Shown here: positions 1-8,748 of the stretch, in pieces
How positions within the stretch are numbered: the first letter of the stretch is position 1
How the letters are laid out: the number at the start of each line of letters is the position of its first letter
Assembly (NCBI GenBank): GCA_964600615.1
Contig: CAZRJK010000007.1
Coordinates: forward strand, 1-64,000
From: RUG11198 sp964600615
GTDB lineage: Bacteria; Bacillota_I; Bacilli_A; RF39; UBA660
Reading direction: 5' to 3'
DNA: 64,000 nucleotides
Program-made: the position numbers and the translations under genes
Notes under the pieces: model-generated
Database searches by the model: none
Told to the model about the DNA's origin: nothing
The model's input: the letters and a program-made list of their open reading frames with translations, nothing else

Positions 1-62
1 ATTCCTTTCATACGAGAATTTTCTTTTTCAATTTTGTGTACATTTACTGAAGTAATCTTCAT
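1..62 (-). CDS. spoVG: SpoVG, N-terminal fragment (runs off the window edge)
   Basis: Only the first 20 or so codons are present. They read MKITSVNVHKIEKENSRMKG, which matches the start of SpoVG, a small RNA/DNA-binding regulator of sporulation and division. The ATG is at 62, preceded by an AAGGAGAG ribosome site. It lies just downstream of veg, as in Bacillus, where spoVG follows shortly after veg. The family is inferred from a short stretch plus position. Confidence 0.8.
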   Translation of the reverse strand, partial: MKITSVNVHKIEKENSRMKG

Positions 63-107
63 GTCTGTATCAACTCTCCTTCTAGAAAAAATTAATTTTC
101 TAAATAC

Positions 108-136
108 ATTTTATATATAATATCCAAAAAAGTCAA
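108..136 (-). promoter_or_regulatory. sigma-A-like promoter for spoVG
   Basis: Reading the minus strand, TTGACT (131-136) is followed after 17 nt by TAAAAT (108-113). The start would be near 101, giving a leader of about 40 nt before the spoVG ATG. A sigma-H promoter, as in Bacillus spoVG, was not recognisable. Confidence 0.5.
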
Positions 137-165
137 TATATTTACCTAATTTTTACCATTTTTTA

Positions 166-381
166 TTATCTAAAATGTATTCTAACCATATTAGTAAGAA
201 TATCATAATAACTAAAGCATCTCTTACAACTATTTTCATCATCCATAATAATAAAAACATTATTATATACCTCTATTATTCTTCCCCTATAAACAAAGAT
301 TTTATTTCTCCCCTCATTATACATAATCTCAACTTGTTTTCCAAAATTATTTTTAATAATATTCTTTATCTTAGTTATCAT
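166..381 (-). CDS. veg: Veg family protein (biofilm/spore-associated regulator)
   Basis: This 71-residue protein matches Veg: an N-terminal helix (ITKIKNIIKNNFGKQVEI), a G-R repeat core (YNEGRNKIFVYRGRIIEVY), and the SYYDILTNMVRIHF end that parallels SYADILTETVELTF of Bacillus Veg (86 aa). Veg is linked to biofilm matrix expression and spore outgrowth, and its biochemical role is uncertain. It starts two nucleotides after the yabG stop with only a weak ribosome site, so translational coupling to yabG is likely. The yabG-veg-spoVG order is a Bacillus-type arrangement. Confidence 0.85.
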   Translation of the reverse strand: MITKIKNIIKNNFGKQVEIMYNEGRNKIFVYRGRIIEVYNNVFIIMDDENSCKRCFSYYDILTNMVRIHFR

Positions 382-383
382 AA

Positions 384-1157
384 TTATTCTCTAGGAAATC
401 CTACATACATAGTTCCTTTAGTAATAATACCTCCAAAACCATCTGACCCATACTTTGTCTTATCGAGAATACTAATTAAATCTATATTATTATTTTTATC
501 AGAAAAAGATAATGAAGTAGCCACTATAGCAGGATCTAAAGCATGAATATTAACTCTCTTAGGACTAGAAGCAAAATTAGCTCCTGCCTTAATTAACTCC
601 TCATAATTAGATTGGCAAGCTCCTGCAATTATTATTAATTTTTCATGAGATTTTTCATATTTTCTAGCTTCTTTAACCGCATTTATAAAATTAGTAGTGT
701 TTTTATAATTACCACTTAACCTTTCTTTTCTATATAATGCATCATGTCCAGTAATAACTAAAATATCTGGATCATACTTCTCCAAATAATCAAAAATATT
801 ATTACTCAAATTATCTTCAATACAAAAAACACCATATGCCTTAATCTTATTTTTCTTATAAAAAGCCATGCTCTTTTCCAAAAAAGATTTATCACCATCT
901 ATATGTAACACAATTCCAGGAATATAAAAATAATCATTACGATCCAACGCTTCATATTCATTAAAATTAACACAAAAATCATCGTCCTCTAACTTTCCCT
1001 CATACTTAACCAAATCACTAATATCACTATCAGCAGATAATCTAACACATACCCCATATAAATAATAAATATTGTCTTTTATATCTACAACCTTAAAAAT
1101 AATATCATTATTATAAGACTTTCTAGTAACATAATCACCTATTTCAATCAATAACAT
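384..1157 (-). CDS. yabG: YabG, sporulation-specific coat protease
   Basis: YabG is a mother-cell protease that trims spore-coat proteins (established for Bacillus; in Clostridioides it processes CspBA and pre-SleC). The sequence carries the family landmarks: IGDYVTRKSY at the N terminus, VLHIDGD, DILVITGHDALY, IIAGACQSNYEELIKAGANF, then ASSPKRVNIHALDP and a C-terminal FGGI. From the ATG at 1157 it is 257 aa; a TTG three codons later fits the ribosome site about as well. The reading frame extends up to 1229, but that part is hydrophobic and overlaps rsmA, so I left it out. It lies between rsmA and veg, as in Bacillus. Its presence argues for real endospore formation. Confidence 0.92.
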   Translation of the reverse strand: MLLIEIGDYVTRKSYNNDIIFKVVDIKDNIYYLYGVCVRLSADSDISDLVKYEGKLEDDDFCVNFNEYEALDRNDYFYIPGIVLHIDGDKSFLEKSMAFYKKNKIKAYGVFCIEDNLSNNIFDYLEKYDPDILVITGHDALYRKERLSGNYKNTTNFINAVKEARKYEKSHEKLIIIAGACQSNYEELIKAGANFASSPKRVNIHALDPAIVATSLSFSDKNNNIDLISILDKTKYGSDGFGGIITKGTMYVGFPRE

Positions 1158-1206
1158 CACCCATATAACCATATGATAAAAAAAAAGAAAAATAACAATT
1201 ATTTTT

Positions 1207-1992
1207 CTACATATTATTAGCAATATCAATAAATATATCTAAACTTATATTCTCCGCCCTACAACTTAAATCTAAATCATATTTATTAAGAATACTATTT
1301 ATCTTATCTAAATCATAATCAAATAAATTATTCTTTATGTTCTTTCTCTTATATCTAAAACTATCTCTAACTAATTTCTTAAATAAATTAATATCCTTTA
1401 TCTCTTTTCTATTTTTTCTTAGTTCCATAGAAATAACAGCACTATCAACATTAGGAACCGGTTGAAAAGAATTCCTACTAACATCAAATAATTTTCTAAT
1501 ATTATAATAATAATTTAAAAAAACCGTTAAAGAACCATAATCCTTACTACCTATCTTAGCACTAAATCTAGAAGCTACCTCTTTCTGTATCATAATAACC
1601 ATTTTATCAGGTAAAACATCTTCATCAATAAATTTTATAATAATAGGAGTAGTAATATAATAAGGTAAATTAGCAACAACATACACCTTAGATAATTTAT
1701 TATTAGATAAATCTTTCTTTAAATCACTATCTAAAAAATCACCTATCTTTAATATATAATTATCATAATCCTTAAGCATATTATTTATGCTTTCCTCTAA
1801 CCCATAATCAGCTTCATACAATAAAGCTTTTCCACATAAAGGAACTATTTTTTTAGTTAAAGCTCCACCACCAGGACCTATCTCTATAACTAAAGTATCC
1901 ATATCAATATTAGATTTACTAATAATATTATTTATAACATTATCATCTTTGAGAAAATTTTGTCCCAAAGATTTCTTATAATTAAAATTCAT
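1207..1992 (-). CDS. rsmA: 16S rRNA dimethyladenosine transferase RsmA (KsgA)
   Basis: It dimethylates two adjacent adenosines in the 3' hairpin of 16S rRNA using SAM. Visible motifs are the N-terminal KKSLGQNFLKD, the SAM-binding EIGPGGGALT, the NLPYYITTPI catalytic motif, and the C-terminal rRNA-binding region. At 261 aa the length is normal. The ATG at 1992 follows a GGTGAT ribosome site. The gene rnmV (5S maturase), which normally precedes it in Bacillus, is absent; the neighbour is a wall hydrolase-like gene. Confidence 0.97.
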   Translation of the reverse strand: MNFNYKKSLGQNFLKDDNVINNIISKSNIDMDTLVIEIGPGGGALTKKIVPLCGKALLYEADYGLEESINNMLKDYDNYILKIGDFLDSDLKKDLSNNKLSKVYVVANLPYYITTPIIIKFIDEDVLPDKMVIMIQKEVASRFSAKIGSKDYGSLTVFLNYYYNIRKLFDVSRNSFQPVPNVDSAVISMELRKNRKEIKDINLFKKLVRDSFRYKRKNIKNNLFDYDLDKINSILNKYDLDLSCRAENISLDIFIDIANNM

Positions 1993-2030
1993 AAAATCAC
2001 CACAATTAAATTATATCAAATAACAAAAAA

Positions 2031-2054
2031 AATAGAAAGCATACGCTTTCTATT
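2031..2054 (-). terminator. terminator of the secreted hydrolase gene
   Basis: AATAGAAAGC and GCTTTCTATT form a 10-bp stem with an ATAC loop, directly after the stop of the 2055-2756 gene. An eight-T run follows on the minus strand. Confidence 0.85.
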
Positions 2055-2756
2055 TTAATACCAATTATGACTTAAGAAATGTCCCCAAGCACCTGATGGA
2101 GATCCATATCTTCCTTGAATATACTTAAGTCCCCAACGAATTTGAGTCTCTCCGTTAGTTTCCCAATCAGCACCTTCTGAAGACATCTTATTACCAGGTA
2201 AAGACTGAGGAATACCATAAGCACCTGAATAACTATTATAACAATAAACGTTCCATCCAGATTCTTTATTCCATAAATTAACAAGAGCGGTAAAATCAGC
2301 TTCTGACCAACCATAAGAATTTATAACTAAATTATGAGCATAATCCTGTAAAGCAGCTACACTTTGACTTACATTAGCTCTAGCCTGTCTTGCAGCCTCT
2401 TCCTCAGCAGCTTTTCTAGCAGCCTCCTCTTCGGCAGCCTTTCTAGCAGCTTCTTCTTCGGCTTTTCTCTTAGCTTCTTCTTCGGCAGCCTTTCTAGCAG
2501 CTTCTTCCTCTTCACGTTTTTTCTTAGCTTCTTCTTCCGCTAATAAAGCTTCTTCTTTCTTCTCATCAATTATTTTCTTTTCTAATTTATCAGCAACAAA
2601 TAATTCGGAAACAGAATCAGCCATTTTATCTAAATTATTATTTTTTACAACTACATCCGTGTTACTTTCTTCACCAGAAAATAACATAAACAAAAATAGA
2701 CCCCCAATAATTAACTGTGTTGAGACAATCAATACATTAGATGCTATTTTCTTCAT
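2055..2756 (-). CDS. secreted lytic-transglycosylase-like protein with Ala/Glu-rich coiled coil
   Basis: The 233-aa product has a signal anchor (residues about 5-30, MKKIASNVLIVSTQLIIGG), then a charged coiled coil of repeated EEEAARKA units (about 70-125). The C-terminal domain of about 80 aa (ALVNLWNKESGWNVYCYN, GAYGIPQSLPG, and Trp-rich TQIRWGLKYIQ) looks like the aggregation-promoting-factor or goose-lysozyme-type transglycosylase fold. The Glu in NKESGW would be catalytic. It occupies the position of yabE (a resuscitation-factor-like wall hydrolase) between tatD and rsmA, so a wall-remodelling role is inferred. The start at 2756 is chosen for its AGAGGTGA ribosome site and the signal sequence. 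Confidence 0.75.
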   Translation of the reverse strand: MKKIASNVLIVSTQLIIGGLFLFMLFSGEESNTDVVVKNNNLDKMADSVSELFVADKLEKKIIDEKKEEALLAEEEAKKKREEEEAARKAAEEEAKRKAEEEAARKAAEEEAARKAAEEEAARQARANVSQSVAALQDYAHNLVINSYGWSEADFTALVNLWNKESGWNVYCYNSYSGAYGIPQSLPGNKMSSEGADWETNGETQIRWGLKYIQGRYGSPSGAWGHFLSHNWY

Positions 2757-2819
2757 TATATCACCTCTTAAAAATATCATTATTTTCCTCAGGTACATAT
2801 AATTCTAACATAAAAACGT

Positions 2820-3566
2820 CTATTTGTCAAATAATCTCCTAGCATTGTAAGTAGTAATATCCATAACCTTTTCCTTAGAAATTCCTTTAATTTCAGCAAT
2901 TTTATCAACAATTTCAAGTAAATAACTAGGTTCATTTTTTTTACCTCTATATGGTTCAGGCGCCAAATAAGGAGAATCAGTCTCTAATACAATATATTCC
3001 AAAGAAATACTATCTATAACATCAATAAGTTTTCTAGCATTCTTAAAAGTACTAATACCACCTATTCCTAATAAGAAACCAATTTTATTAAATTCATGAG
3101 CCATTTCTACACTACCACTATAACAATGCATTATTCCCTTAACATCATATTCTTTTAATATATTATATGTCTCTTGAATAGAATCTCTACTATGAATTAT
3201 AACAGGTTTATTATTCTTTTTAGCAATAGACAATTGTTTCTTAAATATCTCTTTTTGCTTTTCTTTATCACATTCATAATGATAATCAAGGCCAATTTCC
3301 CCAACTGCTAATATCTTATCATCATTAACATGTTCACTAATAAATTTAATATCCTCATCTGAACATTTATCAACTTCCCCAGGCTGTATTCCTAAAGCAC
3401 CATACACAATATCATATTTTTTTACTAATTCTAAAACTTCATTATTAGTTTTCATATCACAACCATTAACAATAAGCATTTCAACACCATTATTAATAGC
3501 TCTTTCTATAACACCATCAATATCTTCATAGTATTCGTTATAAATATGACAATGAGTATCAACCAT
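2820..3566 (-). CDS. tatD: TatD-family metal-dependent DNase (YabD)
   Basis: A 248-aa TIM-barrel hydrolase. Motifs are the N-terminal VDTHCHI metal ligands, GEIGLDYHYE, VIIHSRDS, the HCYSGS motif, and ETDSPYLAPEPYRGKKNEP. The family has 3'-5' DNA exonuclease or deaminating-type phosphodiesterase activity with two divalent metals. It is downstream of metG, as in Bacillus (metS-yabD), with one small membrane gene inserted between. Confidence 0.95.
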   Translation of the reverse strand: MVDTHCHIYNEYYEDIDGVIERAINNGVEMLIVNGCDMKTNNEVLELVKKYDIVYGALGIQPGEVDKCSDEDIKFISEHVNDDKILAVGEIGLDYHYECDKEKQKEIFKKQLSIAKKNNKPVIIHSRDSIQETYNILKEYDVKGIMHCYSGSVEMAHEFNKIGFLLGIGGISTFKNARKLIDVIDSISLEYIVLETDSPYLAPEPYRGKKNEPSYLLEIVDKIAEIKGISKEKVMDITTYNARRLFDK

Positions 3567-3570
3567 ACTA

Positions 3571-3741
3571 CTACCTCCTCTTTTTTATAAATAAAAACTT
3601 ACAAAAATAATATCCTATAACAACAAAATAAATAATATCAATGATACTTCTATCTACAATCAAATAAATAAATAATAAAATTAACATCACTACAAAAACA
3701 ATCATAAGAATACTATCCTGATTTAAAGTCTTTTTAAGCAT
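3571..3741 (-). CDS. small two-segment membrane protein, 56 aa
   Basis: The ATG at 3741 is preceded by GGGAG at good spacing, and the TAG stop is at 3571-3573. The product begins MLKKTLNQDS and has two hydrophobic stretches (about residues 11-29 and 33-52), ending in FIKKRR. The tatD ribosome site (AGGAGG) lies inside its last codons and tatD starts 4 nt after its stop, so the two are probably co-transcribed and coupled. I do not recognise the family. Confidence 0.65.
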   Translation of the reverse strand: MLKKTLNQDSILMIVFVVMLILLFIYLIVDRSIIDIIYFVVIGYYFCKFLFIKKRR

Positions 3742-3833
3742 TGCATTTCTCCCTTTCTATACTGCAATACTACAAAATTAATAATATCAAATATAAAAAT
3801 ATATGTAAATAAATCCAAAATAATTTTATAAAA

Positions 3834-3851
3834 TTTACATATTTATGTAAA
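3834..3851. promoter_or_regulatory. candidate operator: 8-bp inverted repeat
   Basis: TTTACATA and TATGTAAA flank a 2-bp TT centre, about 90 bp upstream of the small membrane gene. No T run follows, so this is more likely a protein-binding palindrome than a terminator. The regulator is unknown. Confidence 0.35.
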
Positions 3852-3893
3852 AATAATAACAAATAACAAAATAAAAATATGTCGAATAAAAAA

Positions 3894-3913
3894 AAGAAAA
3901 CAAATGTTTTCTT
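3894..3913 (-). terminator. metG terminator
   Basis: AAGAAAACA and TGTTTTCTT form a 9-bp stem overlapping the metG stop. A T-rich run follows on the minus strand. It separates metG from the small membrane gene and tatD. Confidence 0.8.
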
Positions 3914-5444
3914 ATTTTATATCTATCCTCTTAAATAATACCTCTGGAACACCTACTTTATCACTATCGTAGTATCCAAACTTATCTAAAGTATCATAAG
4001 AGATATTCTTAGTATTAATTTGCTTAAAAATATTTTCACTAGTATCAGGTAAATAAGCTTGTAATAAAACAGCTCCTACTCTAATAGATTCAATTAAATT
4101 ATATAAAACAGTACTTAACCTATCCTTCTTATCTTCTTCTTTTGCAAGTACCCAAGGCATAGTCTCATCAATATATTTATTACATCTTCTAAATAAATCA
4201 AATATATGATCCAAACTATCAGCAATTCTCAAATTATCCATATCATTTTCAATAACATTTTTTGAATTTAAAGCCATATCAATAAGTTCATTATCTATAT
4301 CTTCATTAACTTTTGTATTTCTAATATTACCATTAAAATACTTATTAACCATACCAATAGTTCTATTAACTAAATTACCAAGAACATTAGCTAAATTAGT
4401 ATTAATACTTTCTATCAACAAATCCCTAGTAAAAGTACCATCACTAGCAAAAGGCATCTCATGAATTAAATAATATCTAACAGCATCTATACCAAATTCA
4501 TCAACTAAATCATCAGCATACACTATATTACCTTTACTCTTACTCATTTTATCATTACCAAATAAAAGCCAAGGATGACCAAATATCTTATGAGGAAGTT
4601 CTACACCCAAGCAATGTAACATAATAGGCCAATATATAGTATGAAATCTAAGTATATCTTTACCAATCAAATGAATATCACAAGGCCAATACTTCTTAAA
4701 TTCATCACTTACTTTATCAACATCATAACCTAAAAAAGTAATATAATTAGATAGCGCATCTATCCAAACATATACAACATGATCAGTATCAAATGATACT
4801 GGAATTCCCCATTTAAAACTAGTTCTAGATACACATAAATCTTGAAGACCAGGTTTAATAAAAGTGTTAATTATTTCATTCTTTCTTGATTCAGGCTCTA
4901 TAAAACCAGGATGCCTATCAATATATTCCTCTAGCCACTTACTATATTTACTCATCTTAAAGAAATATGCTTCTTCACAAGCTTCTTTAACTTCTCTACC
5001 ACAATCAGGACATTTTCCATCTACAAGTTGACTTTCTGTCCAAAAAGACTCACAAGGAGTACAATACAATCCTTTATATTCCCCTTTATATATATCACCT
5101 TGATCATAAAATTTTTTAAATATATGTTGAACTATTTCTTCATGCTTCTTATCAGTAGTTCTAACAAACCTATCATAACTAGTATTAACCACGTCCCAAA
5201 TTTCTCTAATTTGTGAAGCTATATCATCAACATATTTCTGAGGACTTACTCCTGCCTCTTTTGCTTTATTTTCTATTTTTTCACCATGCTCATCAGTACC
5301 AGTTTGAAAATATACATCATATCCCTGCAATCTTTTATATCTAGCTATAACATCAGCAAGTACTATTTCATAAGTATTTCCAATATGAGGTTTAGCACTA
5401 GTATATGCAATAGCTGTACTTATATAAAATTTTTTCTTATCCAT
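3912..5444 (-). CDS. metG: methionyl-tRNA synthetase
   Basis: A class I synthetase of 510 aa. It has the HIGH-type motif in AKPHIGNTYE, the zinc-knuckle cysteines in the connective peptide (CTPCESFW and CPDC), and KMSKSKGN. There is no C-terminal tRNA-binding (Trbp111-like) domain, so this is the short form; Bacillus MetS is about 664 aa. The ATG at 5444 overlaps the end of dut by 8 nt, so the pair is coupled. A GTG three codons upstream is a weaker option. Confidence 0.97.
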   Translation of the reverse strand: MDKKKFYISTAIAYTSAKPHIGNTYEIVLADVIARYKRLQGYDVYFQTGTDEHGEKIENKAKEAGVSPQKYVDDIASQIREIWDVVNTSYDRFVRTTDKKHEEIVQHIFKKFYDQGDIYKGEYKGLYCTPCESFWTESQLVDGKCPDCGREVKEACEEAYFFKMSKYSKWLEEYIDRHPGFIEPESRKNEIINTFIKPGLQDLCVSRTSFKWGIPVSFDTDHVVYVWIDALSNYITFLGYDVDKVSDEFKKYWPCDIHLIGKDILRFHTIYWPIMLHCLGVELPHKIFGHPWLLFGNDKMSKSKGNIVYADDLVDEFGIDAVRYYLIHEMPFASDGTFTRDLLIESINTNLANVLGNLVNRTIGMVNKYFNGNIRNTKVNEDIDNELIDMALNSKNVIENDMDNLRIADSLDHIFDLFRRCNKYIDETMPWVLAKEEDKKDRLSTVLYNLIESIRVGAVLLQAYLPDTSENIFKQINTKNISYDTLDKFGYYDSDKVGVPEVLFKRIDIK

Positions 5445-5928
5445 TCTTCTCACTCTTTCTATTAGTACTACCTATACCTCCAGATCTAACATTAGATACA
5501 TCATCATCACAAGTTAAATAATTAACAAAAATCCCTTGAGCATAAGCAGTTCCTTTTTCTATAACATAATTATTATTTCCTTCATTTTGAAGAGCAACCC
5601 AAATATGTCCTTCATTATCATTATTATTATAATAATCACTATCAATAATTCCCACCTGATTACACATCCGTACATTATATTTAAAACCCATACTACTCCT
5701 AACAACAATCATCAAGAATTCATTATCTTGCATAAACACTTTATAACCAGTAGGAATTTTTAATATTTCTCCAGGTTTTATTATCATATCACAAGTAGCA
5801 ATAAAATCATATCCACAACTATATTTACTACCTCTTCTAGGAAGTTCATAACTATTATAAATATCTTTATCATTACTTATATCTCTTTTAAATTGCTTAT
5901 AGCTAATTTTTTCAAAAAATCTATCCAT
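5437..5928 (-). CDS. dut: dUTP diphosphatase-like protein
   Basis: A 163-aa member of the trimeric dUTPase fold. Motif 1 is GYDFIATCDM, motif 2 is VVRSSMGFK, motif 3 is NQVGIIDSDYYN, and a C-terminal glycine-rich motif is GGIGSTNR. Family members hydrolyse dUTP to dUMP and keep uracil out of DNA. The first motif has GYDF rather than the common GYDL, and the acidic loop around DNEGHI is extended; both resemble the dCTP-deaminase/dUTPase variants of some Bacillota and phages. It overlaps metG and is probably co-transcribed with it. Confidence 0.88.
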   Translation of the reverse strand: MDRFFEKISYKQFKRDISNDKDIYNSYELPRRGSKYSCGYDFIATCDMIIKPGEILKIPTGYKVFMQDNEFLMIVVRSSMGFKYNVRMCNQVGIIDSDYYNNNDNEGHIWVALQNEGNNNYVIEKGTAYAQGIFVNYLTCDDDVSNVRSGGIGSTNRKSEKNG

Positions 5929-6010
5929 AATAAAACCTCCAACAAATCTACTATATTATAACATCATACTAACTCATTATCAAGAATAAAAAATTTCAAA
6001 AAGTACTGCA

Positions 6011-6024
6011 ACATATGCTATAAT
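6011..6024 (+). promoter_or_regulatory. extended -10 promoter for the 6043 gene
   Basis: TATAAT lies at 6019-6024 with TG one base upstream (TGCTATAAT). No good -35 is visible. It is 19 nt before the start codon, on the strand opposite the surrounding genes. Confidence 0.5.
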
Positions 6025-6042
6025 AAAAAAGAGGTGAAGCTT

Positions 6043-6360
6043 ATGAGATGGGAAGAAAACTTAGAAAACTTAGAGAGCACTGTAGAAAAAAAAGAAGAAA
6101 AAGAAAAAGAAAGGCCACAAGCAATTGAAACAAAAGAAGATTTATATGAACAAATATATGGATCAATAGATACATATAACACCTTAATTAGCTTAAAAGA
6201 ATTAGGTGAAAATATTGATGATGCCATAAAAATAGCTGACAATAAGATAAAAGAATTAATTAATCTTGGAATAAAAAAATTTAACCTTACAAATGAAGAA
6301 ATTAACAACATTGTACCAGCAAAAAATACTAATGAAAATTATAGAAAAAATCATCCTTAA
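6043..6360 (+). CDS. small charged coiled-coil protein, unknown function
   Basis: A 105-aa protein starting MRWEENLENLE, with a Lys/Glu-rich N-terminal stretch (about 10-30) and a helical second half. There are no cysteines, signal peptide or membrane segment. The ATG at 6043 sits 6 nt after GAGGTG. It is the only plus-strand gene in the first 31 kb and is divergent from dut-metG. The family is not recognised; the clear ribosome site, promoter and terminator support it as a real gene. Confidence 0.65.
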   Translation: MRWEENLENLESTVEKKEEKEKERPQAIETKEDLYEQIYGSIDTYNTLISLKELGENIDDAIKIADNKIKELINLGIKKFNLTNEEINNIVPAKNTNENYRKNHP

Positions 6361-6372
6361 GATGATTTTTTT
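6345..6372. terminator. bidirectional terminator between the 6043 gene and spoVT
   Basis: AAAAAATCATC and GATGATTTTTTT form a hairpin with A and T runs on both sides, between two convergent stop codons. Confidence 0.8.
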
Positions 6373-6904
6373 ATTCACTAATAAACTTATTAGATAATAA
6401 TTTTGATAATATAACAGCCATCTTCTCATCAGACTCCAATATAGGTTTATCTAAAGATATAATTATTACTGCTCCCAAAACATCCCCATTATTAACAATA
6501 GAACTAAAAGAATAATATCCAAAATCCTCTATTCCTTCAACAAAAGAAAAAGTCTTTTTTTGTCTTTCTACAAAACTATCCCTTCTCTCAATTCCTCTAT
6601 CCGTAAATTCACTAATATTCTTACCTAAATAATTCTTCTTTAAACTACCACTAACAGCTATTACTTTATCTTTATCCGTGACAATTATATTATGCTTTAA
6701 CACTTGATTAAAACTATCAACATATTTTAACGCCGCATCTTCAATACTCTCAATAGGAGAATACTTTTTTAATATAACACTATCTACATCAACAAAAACT
6801 TCTAAAGTATCACCATTCTTAATTCTTAAATTTCTCCTAATCTCTTTAGGTATAACAATTCTTCCTAAATCATCTATCCTCCTAATAACACCAGTAGTTT
6901 TCAT
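6371..6904 (-). CDS. spoVT: SpoVT, AbrB-family sporulation regulator
   Basis: It matches Bacillus SpoVT almost end to end (177 versus 178 aa). The N-terminal swapped-hairpin AbrB domain reads MKTTGVIRRIDDLGRIVIPK, followed by EIRRNLRIKNGDTLEVFVD and VILKKYSPI. A GAF-like C-terminal domain has VSGSLKKNYLGKNISE. SpoVT tunes sigma-G-dependent genes in the forespore. The second of two adjacent ATGs is chosen to match the family start and the GGAG spacing. Placement downstream of mfd is conserved, but lemA and a DUF2207 gene are inserted between them here. Confidence 0.95.
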   Translation of the reverse strand: MKTTGVIRRIDDLGRIVIPKEIRRNLRIKNGDTLEVFVDVDSVILKKYSPIESIEDAALKYVDSFNQVLKHNIIVTDKDKVIAVSGSLKKNYLGKNISEFTDRGIERRDSFVERQKKTFSFVEGIEDFGYYSFSSIVNNGDVLGAVIIISLDKPILESDEKMAVILSKLLSNKFISE

Positions 6905-6964
6905 CATTTCACTCCATTCTAACTATATTTTACCAATAAGAATAAAATATATACCAAAATAAAA

Positions 6965-6990
6965 ATAAATAATCTTTTTAGATTATTTAT
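6965..6990 (-). terminator. terminator after the DUF2207 gene
   Basis: ATAAATAATCT and AGATTATTTAT form an 11-bp stem with a TTTT loop, just past the stop at 7001. The flanks are T-rich on the minus strand. Confidence 0.75.
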
Positions 6991-7000
6991 TTTATTTACA

Positions 7001-8707
7001 TTATCGGAAGCCGCCACCGCCGCCTCCACCACCGAAGGAGCCACCGCCACCTCCGCCAGAAGAAAAGCCACCGCCACCAGAACTATAAGATTCTGCTCTT
7101 GATTTAGCTGTAGTAGCACTTCTAATACCATCACTAGTAATAGAATGAACAAATATAATATCATTATAATTATAACCCATTCTATCCATATCTTGAATTA
7201 TTTCAGGATACAATTTTTTAAATTGACTAGCTACTTCATCAGCAATTCCAAAAATAGAAGCATACATTAAATACTCATTCCAAAGTTTTACCTCAATTGG
7301 TTCTCTTTCTTTAATCAAAGTAAATTCTTTCAAAAATTTCTTTAACCCAGCCATTTGCTCTGCTTCCTGCATCATCGAAGAATCTATTTCATAAAAAGTA
7401 CTCTTAAATAGTTTACCAGTCTCAGTAGAAACAGCTTTATTCTCATTAACAAGCATTTTTACTTCAAAATCTAATACATCATCAAACCATTTTAAAATCT
7501 TACTATAATGACTAGAACACCACTTCTTAAATTCGCCTGATTCTAGTTTTCCATCACCACTAGCCTGATACATATAATCATATAATTTACCTTCTAATTC
7601 AATTGAAGAGTCTGGTCTTTTTTCAAAAATTATATTGCTTTCAGTCTTTTCTTTAAATAAACCTTTACTCGTTACTTTTTCAATTCTAACATTTTCATTT
7701 TGTAACCACTTTAGTAAAACACTACCCAAAAAATCTTCTTTTTTCTTATTTAAATTATAACTATCAGCAACCCAATAAGCACGATATATGTCCTTATTAC
7801 AAGGAATTTCCCTAAAATTAGGAACATCTTTTCTCACTTTATTACCAGTATTTCCAAATTTTAAATTATTATTTTTACCAGCATTAAAAAACATAACAAT
7901 CATAGCAATAATAAAAGGAAGAAAACCAATAAAAATTTCAAAAATAACAATAAAGAAATCTGCAACTTTAGAAAAAAAACTTTTATTATCATTATAACTA
8001 ACAGCTCCCTTTTCAGCCATCTTATAATAATGATCAAAATCATAATCTAGTACACTACCAGTAGTAAAAGTACCCTTAGGAAACTTTGCTAAAACAGTTA
8101 AATACTCCGAACTATCAATAATTCCATCTGAAGTCATCTCAATAACACCATCATAAAAATAACAAGGTGCTCCTTTTTTTCCATAACCCCAAACTTCCCA
8201 AGAATCATCATACTTAAAATCACTATAAATTCTTATAGTCACATTACCAGGTTTTGCACTAAAATCATATGGAAATAAATTCCAATATATCATATCAGCA
8301 TCAGTAGTAGTAGAAACAAAATTACTTATCTTATATTTTACAACATAAGTATGAGTCCCATATTCACTAATACCAAAAACAATATCAACTTCATTACCAT
8401 CAACATTATATAATCCAGCCTTATAAGCTTTATCGCTTAAACTACTATTTCCAAACCAATTATCAACTATTTCATACTCTTTACCATCCATAGAAGCACT
8501 AACTACATATAGCTCAGATAATCCCAAATTATAATATGGATGCCACCCCTCAGTTCCTTCATTAACAGTAGCATCCCAAGTTTCCGTAATAGTAGCAACA
8601 CCTTCACTATCAACAAAAATATCCATATCAATTTTAGATATACTACTAGCATCAACAACAAAACAGAAACTAAACATTAATAAAATTGTAAATAAAATCT
8701 TCTTCAT
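7001..8707 (-). CDS. DUF2207 membrane protein with glycine-rich tail
   Basis: A 568-aa protein with a signal peptide (MKKILFTILLMFSFCFV), a large extracytoplasmic beta-rich domain (to about residue 235), and one clear membrane segment (FFIVIFEIFIGFLPFIIAM, about 250-275). A cytoplasmic helical domain follows, and the tail is FSSGGGGGGSFGGGGGGGG. This is the DUF2207 architecture, whose biochemical role is unknown. It is paired with lemA directly upstream, a common association. The tail DNA (about 7003-7080) is a GC island forced by the Gly codons. Confidence 0.9.
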   Translation of the reverse strand: MKKILFTILLMFSFCFVVDASSISKIDMDIFVDSEGVATITETWDATVNEGTEGWHPYYNLGLSELYVVSASMDGKEYEIVDNWFGNSSLSDKAYKAGLYNVDGNEVDIVFGISEYGTHTYVVKYKISNFVSTTTDADMIYWNLFPYDFSAKPGNVTIRIYSDFKYDDSWEVWGYGKKGAPCYFYDGVIEMTSDGIIDSSEYLTVLAKFPKGTFTTGSVLDYDFDHYYKMAEKGAVSYNDNKSFFSKVADFFIVIFEIFIGFLPFIIAMIVMFFNAGKNNNLKFGNTGNKVRKDVPNFREIPCNKDIYRAYWVADSYNLNKKKEDFLGSVLLKWLQNENVRIEKVTSKGLFKEKTESNIIFEKRPDSSIELEGKLYDYMYQASGDGKLESGEFKKWCSSHYSKILKWFDDVLDFEVKMLVNENKAVSTETGKLFKSTFYEIDSSMMQEAEQMAGLKKFLKEFTLIKEREPIEVKLWNEYLMYASIFGIADEVASQFKKLYPEIIQDMDRMGYNYNDIIFVHSITSDGIRSATTAKSRAESYSSGGGGFSSGGGGGGSFGGGGGGGGFR

Positions 8708-8727
8708 ATCAAATCTCCTAACAAAAA

Positions 8728-8748
8728 AAGGGATTAACTAATCCCCTT
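8728..8748 (-). terminator. terminator or attenuator between lemA and the DUF2207 gene
   Basis: GGGATTA and TAATCCC form a 7-bp stem directly after the lemA stop, followed by seven T on the minus strand. It probably lowers, rather than abolishes, expression of the downstream DUF2207 gene. Confidence 0.7.

Noticed and set aside
175..546. Open frame on the plus strand over veg and the end of yabG
   Set aside because: It lies antisense to two recognisable genes and has no good ribosome site; the low GC makes such frames common.
7003..7080. GC-rich island as a sign of horizontal transfer
   Set aside because: It encodes the glycine-rich tail of the DUF2207 protein (GGN codons), which fully explains the composition.
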